Positions 52,970-61,265 of a DNA stretch of 64,000 nt are shown here, one piece after another. This DNA is from Thioclava sp. GXIMD4216 (lineage in GTDB: Bacteria > Pseudomonadota > Alphaproteobacteria > Rhodobacterales > Rhodobacteraceae): positions 599,501-663,500 of the forward strand of contig NZ_CP149926.1 of NCBI RefSeq assembly GCF_037949285.1, read 5' to 3'. Under the pieces are notes generated by a model. It was not told the DNA's origin and did no database searches. It worked only from the letters and a program-made list of their open reading frames with translations. The position numbers and the translations under genes are program-made. Each line of letters starts with the position of its first letter. The first letter of the stretch is position 1.

Positions 52970-55010
52970 TGACCTGATCACACGTGAGGACATTGTTGAA
53001 GTGGCTGCAAGCGAAGGCTTGGTGCTTGAGGATGAAGATCGCATTTCGATCCTTAAGGCGATGCGGTCAATTGACGTTCAAGCTTGCCCTGGAAGCGGCA
53101 AGACGACTCTTGTGGCCGCCAAGCTTATTCTTCTCGCGAGAAAGTGGCCCTACAAAGATCGAGGTATTTGTGTTCTATCACATACCAACGTTGCCAAGAA
53201 CGAGATTGTCGAGCGGCTTGTCGCGTCCAAATACCCCGAAGCGCAAGGGCTCCTTTCTTACCCCCATTTTATAGGAACCATACAAGAGTTTGTTGGAAAA
53301 TATTTGGCTTTTCCATTCCTGAGATCCAAAGGAATAGAGATTCGTCAGGTTGATACAGACGCATGCGTTCAGATGCTTTATTCAAAGCTTACAAGAGGGA
53401 CGCGCGCTTACGTTGATCGGAGGAGCAGGTATTCAAATATTCTCTATGATTTCAGATTAGACAACGTCGATGGAAGATTAAAGATTAAAGTTCCAACATT
53501 TCCAAGCGGTTCGAAGTCAAATTCATTCAAGGAGCTGTATGGGAGGAAAGCTGATCTGATTTCTAACGGCTATTTTTTCTTTCGTGACGTGTACACCTTC
53601 GCCGATCTAGCCTTGGAAAGAAGCGAAACCTTGCTGTCAGCGCTTCGGACTAGGTTCCCATGTATTTTTTTGGATGAGATGCAGGATACCCAGAAGTTTC
53701 AGGATGATCTTTTGAGAAAGATATTTTCTGTCGATGATAGGAGCCTGATTGTTCAGCGTTTCGGGGATCCTGACCAGGCCATTTTTCATGGTTCCGGAGG
53801 AGAGGAGCCGAATGAGAGTTTTAATGGGAAAACTGCCAGCGACATGGATTATGTCGTCAACAAATCCCATCGGTTTGATGGATCAATTGCCGGGAAAACA
53901 AGCGTATTCAGCCTGAATTCAGTGCCGCTCGAGACAGAGCAATCTGAGGAGAAGGTTGCGGAACTACTCGCTCACGCCTCAAAGGCAGGCAAATTCCAGC
54001 ATACGCTGCTGATCTATGAAAACGACACGCGCGAGAACGTTATCGACTGTTTTGCCGAACTTGTTTCCAGTCAATTTTCTAACGAAAAGAAAGAGTCCGA
54101 TCGCTTTTGCGTGAAGGCTGTAGGCGCAGTTGGTAACGAAATTGATCCTGCCAAAGATCAATTGAAGATTGGTCATTATTGGTCTTCATATGACAAGACT
54201 AGGTCGAAAGCGAGTTTCAAGCCGGCTACCTTGCAGGAGGCTGTGGAATTCTGCCGCAGATCCGAGGTCTCGGACTGGGCAGATAGTTACAAACTGCTCT
54301 TGGACTGTATTGTCCGTTTTTTGAGATTGGCGGGTTTCATAGAAAAAGGTGGACGGAACCATACGTCGAGATCGCTGCGGATGTATTTGACCTCCAAAAA
54401 TCAATGGGCTGACTTTCGTCAGACCATTCATTTATTGCTCAGCGCAACGGGGAAAATTGAAAAGGATTTTTGGACAGAAATCTGTGAGAAGTTGAAGAAA
54501 ATATTTGATTTTGATACACTGCCGCCCGAAGCCAAAGCATTTCTGGCTTACTCCGAAAAAGCTGAACTGTTCGAAGATGACGTTGATGCCGAGGGACAGG
54601 AGGTGACTGCGTCTGTTCAGTCCGATGGAAACTCTTACTTCCACCCGGATGGCTTCAAAATTGAATTGTCGACCATCCACGGCGTTAAAGGTGAAACGCA
54701 CGACGCAACCTTGGTTCTGGAGACAAAAAACTACTGCTGTGATCTCGAGGTGATGCTTGGGTATTTGACTGGATGCCTGCCGAGCGCGGCGTATCCAAAT
54801 TCAAATTTGCCTGACAAGCCGCACGCGACTAGAGCATTCAAACCCAATAAGACATTCATGCGCCAGCTTTATGTAGCGATGAGCAGGCCACGACATTTGC
54901 TGTGTCTTGCTATTCATTCGGACAGAATAACTGCAGATCAGAAAGCTACTTTGCTTAGACTTGGCTGGAAGGTTCAAAGGGTAATCGTTCCGGAGGAAGA
55001 AGAAGAGTGA
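52953..55010 (+). CDS. gajB: GajB-like UvrD-family helicase (Gabija)
   Basis: A 685-residue superfamily 1 helicase: Walker A ACPGSGKTT (44-52), LSHTNVAKNEI (motif Ia), FLDEMQDT (239-246, motif II), FGDPDQAIF (motif III), STIHGVKGETHDATLVLE (motif V) and QLYVAMSRPRHLLCLAI (motif VI). It matches the UvrD-like partner of OLD nucleases in Gabija defence, where GajB is activated by DNA ends made by GajA. The ATG at 52953 follows GAGGAG inside the 3' end of gajA. AT-rich and different in codon use from the core genes. Confidence 0.8.
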   Translation: MVSSLDDLITREDIVEVAASEGLVLEDEDRISILKAMRSIDVQACPGSGKTTLVAAKLILLARKWPYKDRGICVLSHTNVAKNEIVERLVASKYPEAQGLLSYPHFIGTIQEFVGKYLAFPFLRSKGIEIRQVDTDACVQMLYSKLTRGTRAYVDRRSRYSNILYDFRLDNVDGRLKIKVPTFPSGSKSNSFKELYGRKADLISNGYFFFRDVYTFADLALERSETLLSALRTRFPCIFLDEMQDTQKFQDDLLRKIFSVDDRSLIVQRFGDPDQAIFHGSGGEEPNESFNGKTASDMDYVVNKSHRFDGSIAGKTSVFSLNSVPLETEQSEEKVAELLAHASKAGKFQHTLLIYENDTRENVIDCFAELVSSQFSNEKKESDRFCVKAVGAVGNEIDPAKDQLKIGHYWSSYDKTRSKASFKPATLQEAVEFCRRSEVSDWADSYKLLLDCIVRFLRLAGFIEKGGRNHTSRSLRMYLTSKNQWADFRQTIHLLLSATGKIEKDFWTEICEKLKKIFDFDTLPPEAKAFLAYSEKAELFEDDVDAEGQEVTASVQSDGNSYFHPDGFKIELSTIHGVKGETHDATLVLETKNYCCDLEVMLGYLTGCLPSAAYPNSNLPDKPHATRAFKPNKTFMRQLYVAMSRPRHLLCLAIHSDRITADQKATLLRLGWKVQRVIVPEEEEE

Positions 55011-55229
55011 TTGTGCGATGGCAATTTCTGGCTTTGCTCAACGTTGCCGACCTTCATAAAACAATTTCGTTGCACGCTGCACGAATGGCCGCTTGAGGGA
55101 TGCTGCTCATCGGCGGCAGGAGCAAGTTGAATGTCCGGATAGGGCCGTGAGTGTCAGGCAGCGGGAGGCGGGAGGGACCATGCGGTTTGTCCGGTTCAGC
55201 AGTTTTGCCAGGGCATCTCGCGATTACGG

Positions 55230-55769
55230 TCAGTTGACCCGCTGCGCACAAACAAAGTCGGCGCGTGTTACGATGTCGGTGCGCGGCAGCTCCGTGATCT
55301 CGTAACCAAGCGCGGTGTAAGTGTCGCGCATGACGGCACCTGTCGCTTCGGCCTCGGCGCGGGTCTGCTTGCGCTCGGCGTCCTGCGTGAAGATATCGTC
55401 CCAGAACGGCGCTAGGAAGATGCGGGCGTTGTAGCGCGTTTCCTTGGCTGCTGCAGCGATGTGAGGCGGCACGGGGAGGCCGCAGAGGGTCAGGTAGCCC
55501 AGAATGTCGGGAGTGCCCCGGTCGAAGATCACGGGGCCTGAGAGTGCCCGAGCGTCCTCATAGGCGCGCAGGTCGCGCTCCAGCATCCTTTCGGCGTAGG
55601 CCATGCGATCAGCCCAAGGGAGGGCATCTCCGCCGCTTACCATCTCTTCGCGGATGATCGCGCGGCCGGATTCGGGGATTGTATGGAAACCGCGGCGGGA
55701 GAGCTCGGTGATCAGGCTGGTCTTGCCCGCACCGGGGCCGCCCGTCACGACGAAGAAATGGTCGCTCAT
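55230..55769 (-). CDS. Small P-loop ATPase/kinase
   Basis: A 179-residue protein with a P-loop near the start (VVTGGPGAGKTSLI, residues 7-20), FDRGTPDILGYL as a lid/Walker B-like region, and TRYNARIFLAPFWDDIF. It belongs to small AAA-type kinases of unknown substrate (AAA_28-like), sometimes found as single genes in Rhodobacterales. It faces the opposite way from the Gabija genes. GC content is like the core genome, so it may be cargo of different origin or a host gene. Confidence 0.75.
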   Translation of the reverse strand: MSDHFFVVTGGPGAGKTSLITELSRRGFHTIPESGRAIIREEMVSGGDALPWADRMAYAERMLERDLRAYEDARALSGPVIFDRGTPDILGYLTLCGLPVPPHIAAAAKETRYNARIFLAPFWDDIFTQDAERKQTRAEAEATGAVMRDTYTALGYEITELPRTDIVTRADFVCAQRVN

Positions 55770-55878
55770 GGGCCATCCTTGGATTTGACAGGGGAATGCG
55801 CTGCGAAGCGATCGACACGCCAGGAGCGGCGATCAAGGCAGCATGGATTTTCGTAGGGAAAACAGCACCCGTCTGCGC

Positions 55879-56053
55879 GGCAGAGGCAAATCCTCTGACG
55901 GAAAAGGCAGAACTATCTGGTGCGTTTCATCAATGTGGGAAGCGTCACAAAGTTCTGCCTCTGCATGCCAAAATTTCCTTTTGAATTCAGTGCCCCGAAA
56001 TCTCGATGCTGAACTGAAGCTGCCTTTTTCGTCAGATAAGGTTGCCTCTGACC
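55879..56053. repeat. MITE-like inverted repeat, 32-34 base arms
   Basis: Left arm 55879-55910 reads GGCAGAGGCAA, CTCTGACG and GAAAAGGCAG; the complement of the right arm (56020-56053) reads GGTCAGAGGCAAC, ATCTGACG and AAAAAGGCAG. The 109-base interior has no gene. It lies just beyond the tniQ terminator of unit 2 and could be a small non-autonomous element or the left-hand binding array of the transposon. Confidence 0.55.
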
Positions 56054-56060
56054 GCACATG

Positions 56061-56085
56061 AAAAAGCCGGCGCAGCGGCCGGCTT
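56061..56085 (-). terminator. Terminator of the tnsABC-tniQ operon
   Basis: AAGCCGGC and GCCGGCTT pair over a six-base loop; on the minus strand the hairpin is followed by TTTTT, 16 bases after the tniQ stop. Confidence 0.85.
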
Positions 56086-56100
56086 CCCGTGAGTGATGGT

Positions 56101-57894
56101 TCAGAGAACGTCGTTTCGCCTGAAAATCATGTTGGCGCGTGGCTCCAACGGTAGCGGCTTCGCCCCGCGATCAAGTTGGATCACGGCCTCTACGCCCGGC
56201 AGCCGCCCGTTCTTCGCCGCCAGCTCTACCACCGAGATATGACTCTTGGAAAACTGCTCCATCGACTTGGCGCAGACGTACCGTCGCCTTCGTCCGCTGT
56301 TCAGCTCCTCTATGTCGCAAGATTCTAGTACGCCTGTGTCCATCAGACTGCGGATCGTCCGGATATTGATTCCGAGAATTTTCGCGGCCCGGGTCGGCCG
56401 AACGGTTCCGTGGTGATCGGTAGCGATGACCTCCCGCAGCACGGCGAGCGACACGTGGAAATCCGGGAAACGCGTGGTGGCAGGGTCGACTGCATGCAGC
56501 GGAAGGCGGTTTCTCAGAATGATTTCGACCACGCGCTCGGTCGGTATGCGGACACGATGCGATGCCGTCGCAATGTCGAGTAGGTCCTCCGATTTGGGGC
56601 GTTCAACGCGCGCCCGCAGCTTCCCAAGGAACCCATCGAGATCGCGTGGATGATACATCGGCGAGGCATTCTTTTCGTCGAAATACTTCTCAACGAGTCC
56701 GGGCTTCGTCAGCTTGGTCATCATGAAACGTTCGACGCCAAGGTATTTTCCTGCATCGGCGGCGTTCAGGAGGTCATCGAAATCGGTCGCGATGTCATTG
56801 ATGATCTCTGTGGGCACGTAGCCGGTCAGTACAAAACCTTGGCCTGACGTTTTCCTCTCCGCGAGCCCCATTGAGGCCAGGCGGCGCGCCAGCTTCCAGC
56901 CAGACATCCCATAGCGCGAGCGCGCCGTCGAAAGCGAATGAACGTATTGTTCCGGGCAAGGTCGGCCCAGAACGATGTAGCCTTCGGAGATCGGAAAATT
57001 GCGGAAGATGAACTCTCGCACCAGATCACGGATCACATCGAACTGAGGGTCGTCGTCGCGGTGGCGCAACCACTCGAAGAACACGCGATAGCGGGTCCGA
57101 TAGAGGGTGTTGTCGACCGGATGCGCCCGCTGGATCTCCTTGAGCTTTTCCCTGAAAGCATCTGGTCCGTGACGTAGGACACCATAACCGGCAGTGCCTG
57201 CAGCCGCCCATTGCGCCGGCGTCACTGTTTCTCGCCGGGCTTTCGGGCCAAGGGTCAGCAGGAGCCCGAAGCCTTCGCACGTCTGCGCCGCAACATGGAA
57301 AGGCAACCGGTCGAGCCACGTTTTCCCGGGCCCTTTCTCGATCCTGGTTCTCAGGTAGTGCTCGAACAAAAGGTCCTGATCGTTCGCGATTTGGGGTTCT
57401 GGTGGTGAAAAGCCAGAGGTCAGCTTGATGACGTCAAACCGCTCTCGCGTCCCAGAAGACGTGGGCAACGGAGTGAGGTAGCAGCCGTGCAAGCAGCAGG
57501 TGCGGATTGAGGTCAACTGCCATAGGCCGAAATGCGCAGCATCGTTTTGGTTTGAGGCGTCTTGCAGGCATTGCGGGCAGCCTTTGAGAGCGGTTCGGCT
57601 GAAGGCCGTGAACTTGATCTCCTCCATGCCCAACCGGAACCAGCCAGGAGAGACTAGCGCAGGTGTATGACGATGCAATTCCGCCTGATCGACACCGGCA
57701 AGTGAAGCCAATCGGGCGCAATCCTCCTGGTCGCCATTGGATAGTTTCAAATAGTCGATCCCGAAGTCCGACAGAAACATAACCATGCCTGACACGCCGT
57801 TGCGACGTGCCAAGCGGGATGCGAGAGAGGTTGCGGATTCTCCGTTCTGGTATTTTACATTTAGGGGCAACGGCTTGACTGTCGAAAACATCAT
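56101..57894 (-). CDS. tniQ: TniQ/TnsD-type target-selection protein (unit 2)
   Basis: A 597-residue protein with the TniQ zinc-finger pattern CPQCL ... W.LTSIRTCCLHGCYL near residues 100-140, and helix-turn-helix-like segments further on (for example TRAAKILGINIRTIRSLMD). TniQ/TnsD proteins bind the attachment site and recruit TnsC. The length is that of TnsD-like, site-specific versions. ATGA overlap with tnsC and a terminator directly after it make it the last gene of the operon. Complete, unlike the two tniQ remnants at 10263 and 41626. Confidence 0.82.
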   Translation of the reverse strand: MMFSTVKPLPLNVKYQNGESATSLASRLARRNGVSGMVMFLSDFGIDYLKLSNGDQEDCARLASLAGVDQAELHRHTPALVSPGWFRLGMEEIKFTAFSRTALKGCPQCLQDASNQNDAAHFGLWQLTSIRTCCLHGCYLTPLPTSSGTRERFDVIKLTSGFSPPEPQIANDQDLLFEHYLRTRIEKGPGKTWLDRLPFHVAAQTCEGFGLLLTLGPKARRETVTPAQWAAAGTAGYGVLRHGPDAFREKLKEIQRAHPVDNTLYRTRYRVFFEWLRHRDDDPQFDVIRDLVREFIFRNFPISEGYIVLGRPCPEQYVHSLSTARSRYGMSGWKLARRLASMGLAERKTSGQGFVLTGYVPTEIINDIATDFDDLLNAADAGKYLGVERFMMTKLTKPGLVEKYFDEKNASPMYHPRDLDGFLGKLRARVERPKSEDLLDIATASHRVRIPTERVVEIILRNRLPLHAVDPATTRFPDFHVSLAVLREVIATDHHGTVRPTRAAKILGINIRTIRSLMDTGVLESCDIEELNSGRRRRYVCAKSMEQFSKSHISVVELAAKNGRLPGVEAVIQLDRGAKPLPLEPRANMIFRRNDVL

Positions 57895-58844
57895 GTGCGG
57901 TTCTCCCGAGAAAACACCTGGCGAGCGTCGATGCGCAAGAAGTCCGGCACGACAAACGGATTGAACTCGGCATCGCAGGAGGTCCGCCGATGGTAGGCCC
58001 TGATGAAATTGTGCCGGTTCAGAGTCTTCTGGCCATGCAGATAGGCATCCTCGATGGCGTCGAGGATCAGGACAATGGCGATGCCGAACTGGTTTGCCGC
58101 AGCATGGACCACGCGTTCGCCGTGGGATAATTCCAGAACGTCATCCTCTGGTTCGAGCTGCGCCAGTTCACAGTAGTTCTCGAGCAGGTCGAGGATATCA
58201 TCACCATATGCGGCGGGGGATAGGCTCTCGAAACGAACGGTCCTCATGCGTCGAGCGAGCTGGTGGTCGTGGTTGAGGATGTCTTCCAGTTCGTTTGTGC
58301 CCGACAGAATGATCCCGACTGGCCATTCCGGGTCCGTCATCAGAGTCTTCAGCATGGATGTCACTGAATCCAGCTCGTGCTTGGTGCCCCGCGACGCCAG
58401 GTCCTGCGCCTCGTCGAGATGCACGAACAAAACGCGACGCTCTTTCAGGTGATGTTGGACCAGATCCCAGATGTACCAAGCATGGCGATCGGCACCGATA
58501 GGGTAGCCGAGCGCCCGAAGGAGCATCTGCCCGACGAATTTCAGCGTTGCGGGTGATGGCACCCGCAAGCTGATGATGGTTGAATCTCCGTATCCCTGAT
58601 CGGCCAGCCTCTGCCTTTCTTGGGCAAGAAGATGGGTGATTGCCGCGCTTTTTCCGGCCCCGGAGTGCCCGGACAGGGCAAGCCCTTGCGCCTCGCTGAT
58701 ACGGTCGGTCTGGATGTCTACGAGCCTTTTCTCAGCGAGGATGAAAAACCCTTCTGCCAGTGGAACGAAGCGCTCGTGATCGACGAAATACGCCTTCAGT
58801 TCAGCGACCCGTTGTGCCGCTTGGGTGATCAGATCATTTCCCAT
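57891..58844 (-). CDS. tnsC: TnsC/TniB-type AAA ATPase (unit 2)
   Basis: A 317-residue AAA+ ATPase from ATG 58844 with Walker A GHSGAGKS (59-66), Walker B VLFVHLDEAQDL (138-149) and the sensor LSGTNELED. It resembles TnsC/TniB, the ATP-dependent ring that links target-bound TniQ with the transposase. GGGGG on the minus strand serves as ribosome site. An earlier in-frame ATG exists at 59036, but that region is the antisense-free tail of tnsB and lacks TnsC character. Stop overlaps tniQ by four bases. Confidence 0.82.
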   Translation of the reverse strand: MGNDLITQAAQRVAELKAYFVDHERFVPLAEGFFILAEKRLVDIQTDRISEAQGLALSGHSGAGKSAAITHLLAQERQRLADQGYGDSTIISLRVPSPATLKFVGQMLLRALGYPIGADRHAWYIWDLVQHHLKERRVLFVHLDEAQDLASRGTKHELDSVTSMLKTLMTDPEWPVGIILSGTNELEDILNHDHQLARRMRTVRFESLSPAAYGDDILDLLENYCELAQLEPEDDVLELSHGERVVHAAANQFGIAIVLILDAIEDAYLHGQKTLNRHNFIRAYHRRTSCDAEFNPFVVPDFLRIDARQVFSRENRT

Positions 58845-58903
58845 CGTTGAACCCCCAGCGTCTGCGGTTCTTGCGTCTCGTTCGGCGCTCGGAGACCGGC
58901 CCG

Positions 58904-59521
58904 TTAAATCTCGATGACCTGGTTCATCAGGGCTTCCGCCTTTGGACACCAGCGCCGGCTCCGATTGCCGGATAGGTGAGTGGCCGGAATGAGCGAAAGT
59001 GCGGAATAGCCTGCCGCCTGATAAGAGCGGACCCACTGCAAGACTGTCCGGCTTCCCGGCAGCTTGCGAGTTTTTATTTCCTTACCCGGTCGTATCTTGG
59101 CAAAGGCCGCTGCGCCTTCACCAACGAGCCTGGCCGTCACTGATGCGAGCTGCGCTTTGGCCTGCTCATAGGCCCGCTGCGTGCGTTTGACGAGGCCCGC
59201 AGCTTCGAGAGCCAGGAAGGCGTCACAGACGGCCTTCCGCCAGATCACCAGCCGTGCGGTCTTTTCTGACAGTTCGCTGATGACCTGCACAGGTTTATCG
59301 CGATGGGCCTCTTGGGTGGCTCGATCAAAATACCCGGCAAAGTAGGTCGTGTCCGGCCGACGCATCATCTCGGCGAGCTCTTGGTGGGAAAACGCCTCAG
59401 TAATTCCCGGCTGGCCGACGCGCTCGAAGGTGCCGCCTTTGTCGTCGATTTCTAGCGGGCGCATGGCGACGCCTGCCGTGGTGATCATGTCGGAGTTCGA
59501 GAAGCGAAAACGCAGGGTCAT
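58904..59521 (-). CDS. TnsB N-terminal domain without catalytic core (unit 2)
   Basis: A 205-residue protein equal to the N-terminal DNA-binding part of TnsB. It has HTH-like helices (LPGSRTVLQWVRSYQAAGYS) and ends LIPATHLSGNRSRRW, PKAEALMNQVIEI, then TAA. Unit 1 continues past MNQVIEI with the DDE domain; here that domain, about 400 codons, is absent. The next bases (58850-58900) read in another frame as RRTRRKNRRRWGFNDG and stop inside the tnsC start, which looks like the surviving TnsB tail. So the middle of the gene was deleted. ATGA overlap with tnsA is kept. It cannot catalyse transposition alone. Confidence 0.75.
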   Translation of the reverse strand: MTLRFRFSNSDMITTAGVAMRPLEIDDKGGTFERVGQPGITEAFSHQELAEMMRRPDTTYFAGYFDRATQEAHRDKPVQVISELSEKTARLVIWRKAVCDAFLALEAAGLVKRTQRAYEQAKAQLASVTARLVGEGAAAFAKIRPGKEIKTRKLPGSRTVLQWVRSYQAAGYSALSLIPATHLSGNRSRRWCPKAEALMNQVIEI

Positions 59522-60018
59522 GCCGCCACCTCCGTTAGAGAGGGGCGCGACCAGGCGAGTGTCCGAGCCGCTTCGGCAGCGGCAGCCCGATCGATGTGCT
59601 GGTCGGTGACCAGCAGCACGCGGTCTGCAAAGGATTTGGAAACTGCGGCTGCAACAGCTTCGAGCTCGGATGCAAAGTTCAGCTTCAGCACACGCTGCAT
59701 AGGTTTGACGGCCACTGCAATGCGCTCCCCGTCAGTTTTCGTGATCACGAAATCGAAGACATGTCGCACGGGGCGGCCGTCAGTGCCGACATAGAATATC
59801 GCCGGGGGTTGTTCGCGGATGTGGTGCACGTCGTCGCGTACCAACATCAGGCAGAGGAAAGCGTATTCGAGCGCACTCTCGAAGTGGATGATGCGCGGGC
59901 GCTCGAAGCCGGGCAGCAGTGCGACCATTGAGCCGCGAAGGCTCCCCTTTGAACGGCGCGCAGGCACCCGGGTCGCGTGGCTCGGCTCCGGCCCGCGGTA
60001 GAACAAGGTGTTGTACAT
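59518..60018 (-). CDS. tnsA: TnsA-type endonuclease (unit 2)
   Basis: A 166-residue protein starting MYNTLFYRGPEPSHA at 60018, the start shared with unit 1. Restriction-enzyme-like motifs of TnsA: glutamates of FESALEYAFL (residues 47 and 51), Asp89 in HVFDFVIT and Lys105 in IAVAVKP. TnsA cuts the 5' ends of the transposon so that it moves by cut-and-paste. It is shorter than Tn7 TnsA (273 residues) because the C-terminal TnsC-binding domain is small. First gene of the operon; the hairpin block lies 60 bases upstream. Confidence 0.8.
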   Translation of the reverse strand: MYNTLFYRGPEPSHATRVPARRSKGSLRGSMVALLPGFERPRIIHFESALEYAFLCLMLVRDDVHHIREQPPAIFYVGTDGRPVRHVFDFVITKTDGERIAVAVKPMQRVLKLNFASELEAVAAAVSKSFADRVLLVTDQHIDRAAAAEAARTLAWSRPSLTEVAA

Positions 60019-60080
60019 GATGTTTGGAGCGCACCTCACCTGGGCGCCGACCCATGTGGATCGGAGCAGGCGCGGGGCGA

Positions 60081-60233
60081 CATCCCCCTATGTTTGAGAT
60101 GAGTTTGACTGCCCTGCCGAGAGACGCCTCGGCAGGTTGACTTTTCGTGAGACTCAGGGGATGAATAAGGGGTCGCGACCAACGACACTTATTCAAAAGG
60201 CCTTCCTGTTAGCGCAGGAGGGTCTTTTTATTT
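60081..60233 (+). ncRNA. Candidate structured RNA of Tn7-like unit 2 (copy B)
   Basis: Homologous to 45034-45191. Helices: CATCCCC (60081-60087) with GGGGATG (60157-60163); CCTGCCGAG (60113-60121) with CTCGGCAGG (60128-60136); GAATAAG (60163-60169) with CTTATTC (60188-60194), enclosing GTCG/CGAC; terminator hairpin GGCCTTCCTG (60199-60208) with CAGGAGGGTC (60215-60224) followed by TTTTTATTT. Against copy A, a G-C pair in the second helix is A-T here and a G-C in the third is A-T: both compensatory. TTGACT-N18-ATGAAT (60137-60166) is also kept. A transposon right end with paired protein sites is the alternative reading. Confidence 0.5.
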
Positions 60234-60240
60234 CCCGATG

Positions 60241-60486
60241 TCAGGTGTTGTTTGCCGCGTTGTCCTCCTCTGCTGGGTAACGGTCGGGGAAAAGCTCGGC
60301 CGGAGTCGTGTCGACAGCATCGGCAAGGGCCCTCTCGATTTTCAAAGACCTGCGCAGGCCTTGGCTGACCAGCGTAACTGTCGAACGCAGAACCTCCAGC
60401 TCGCGGGCGACTGAGGCGATGGATTTGCCACGTAGACGTAGCTCCATTTTCAGGCGTTCATGAGCTGGGTTCACTGTGTGTGACAT
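60241..60486 (-). CDS. Ner-like HTH regulator (unit 2)
   Basis: An 81-residue DNA-binding protein starting MSHTVNPAHERLK. The helix-turn-helix is SIASVARELEVLRSTVTLVS; the C-terminus has ELFPDRYPAEE. Homologue of the gene at 45522, in the same position between the hairpin block and a divergent multi-HTH gene. Likely a repressor for the shared promoter region (60487-60653) and perhaps for the transposition genes. Its 3' end points towards tnsA, eight bases from the end of the terminator hairpin block. Confidence 0.78.
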   Translation of the reverse strand: MSHTVNPAHERLKMELRLRGKSIASVARELEVLRSTVTLVSQGLRRSLKIERALADAVDTTPAELFPDRYPAEEDNAANNT

Positions 60487-60653
60487 TGACGCTGTAACCA
60501 TGATTGCTGGGACTTCGTGATCCGGAGGGAATCAGCTATCAACGAATCAGTCAAGGATAACTGTTTAGAATCATGTGGTTAAAATCTGCGGCAAAATTCT
60601 CATGATGGATGGCGTTAGAATTTCACCGGAGTTTTTAGTCAGAGGAAGGGTCT

Positions 60654-61265
60654 ATGGCCGAAGCAAAACACTATCTGGAGGTTTCTGGCGATTTCGTCAT
60701 CATCTTTGCGGATGGCGACGGTCAAGGCGTCCATCATTCTGAACTCATCGAACTAATGACGCTTAGCCGGTCGCTGGCTGAGGTTCGGAAACGTTTCGTC
60801 GGCAGTCGGACCAATCTGATCGAGACGTTGGAGCACTTCGGCTATGATTTCGACGCGCTGCTCCAATCCCAGTTTCGGGAGGGTTATCGCGACACGACCC
60901 TGGCGAAGCTACATCGCGTTGATCCGAAATGGATCGCTCGTAAGCGGGAGGCACTGGGCTTTCCGAATACGCCAGGACGGTCGCGTGTGGAGTTCCCGGC
61001 TGATCAAGTGAGAATGGCGTATGATGCCGCTGGCAGCTTTGTCGGTGCCGCAAGGCTGATGGGCATCGATCGGCGGACGTTCAGAGAGTTATACGCCCAC
61101 GCGACCGAGCAAATGGGGCCGGGGCGTGATGACACCTTGGACCGGCCTCTGGAGAATGAACGTCTCGCAAGGGCGCGAGCGGCAGCTCGCTGCGTCGGAC
61201 CCAAGGTTTATTCTTCTGAGGATGAGCTGAAGAGGTTCTTCGACGAGGAATGGGGGGAGAGTTGA
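60654..61265 (+). CDS. Multi-HTH DNA-binding protein (unit 2)
   Basis: A 203-residue protein with three successive HTH-like units: SLAEVRKRFVGSRTNLIETL, DTTLAKLHRVDPKWIARKRE and SFVGAARLMGIDRRTFRELY. It lines up unit by unit with the protein at 45650 although identity is low. The C-terminus is charged (SSEDELKRFFDEEWGES). AGGAAGG precedes the ATG. Its constant place beside the Ner-like gene in both Tn7-like units points to a role in control or targeting of the element; function unknown. Confidence 0.7.
   Translation: MAEAKHYLEVSGDFVIIFADGDGQGVHHSELIELMTLSRSLAEVRKRFVGSRTNLIETLEHFGYDFDALLQSQFREGYRDTTLAKLHRVDPKWIARKREALGFPNTPGRSRVEFPADQVRMAYDAAGSFVGAARLMGIDRRTFRELYAHATEQMGPGRDDTLDRPLENERLARARAAARCVGPKVYSSEDELKRFFDEEWGES

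Noticed and set aside
58845..59036. Longer N-terminus for TnsC
   Set aside because: The in-frame extension overlaps the tnsB remnant and has no family similarity; ATG 58844 has a ribosome site.
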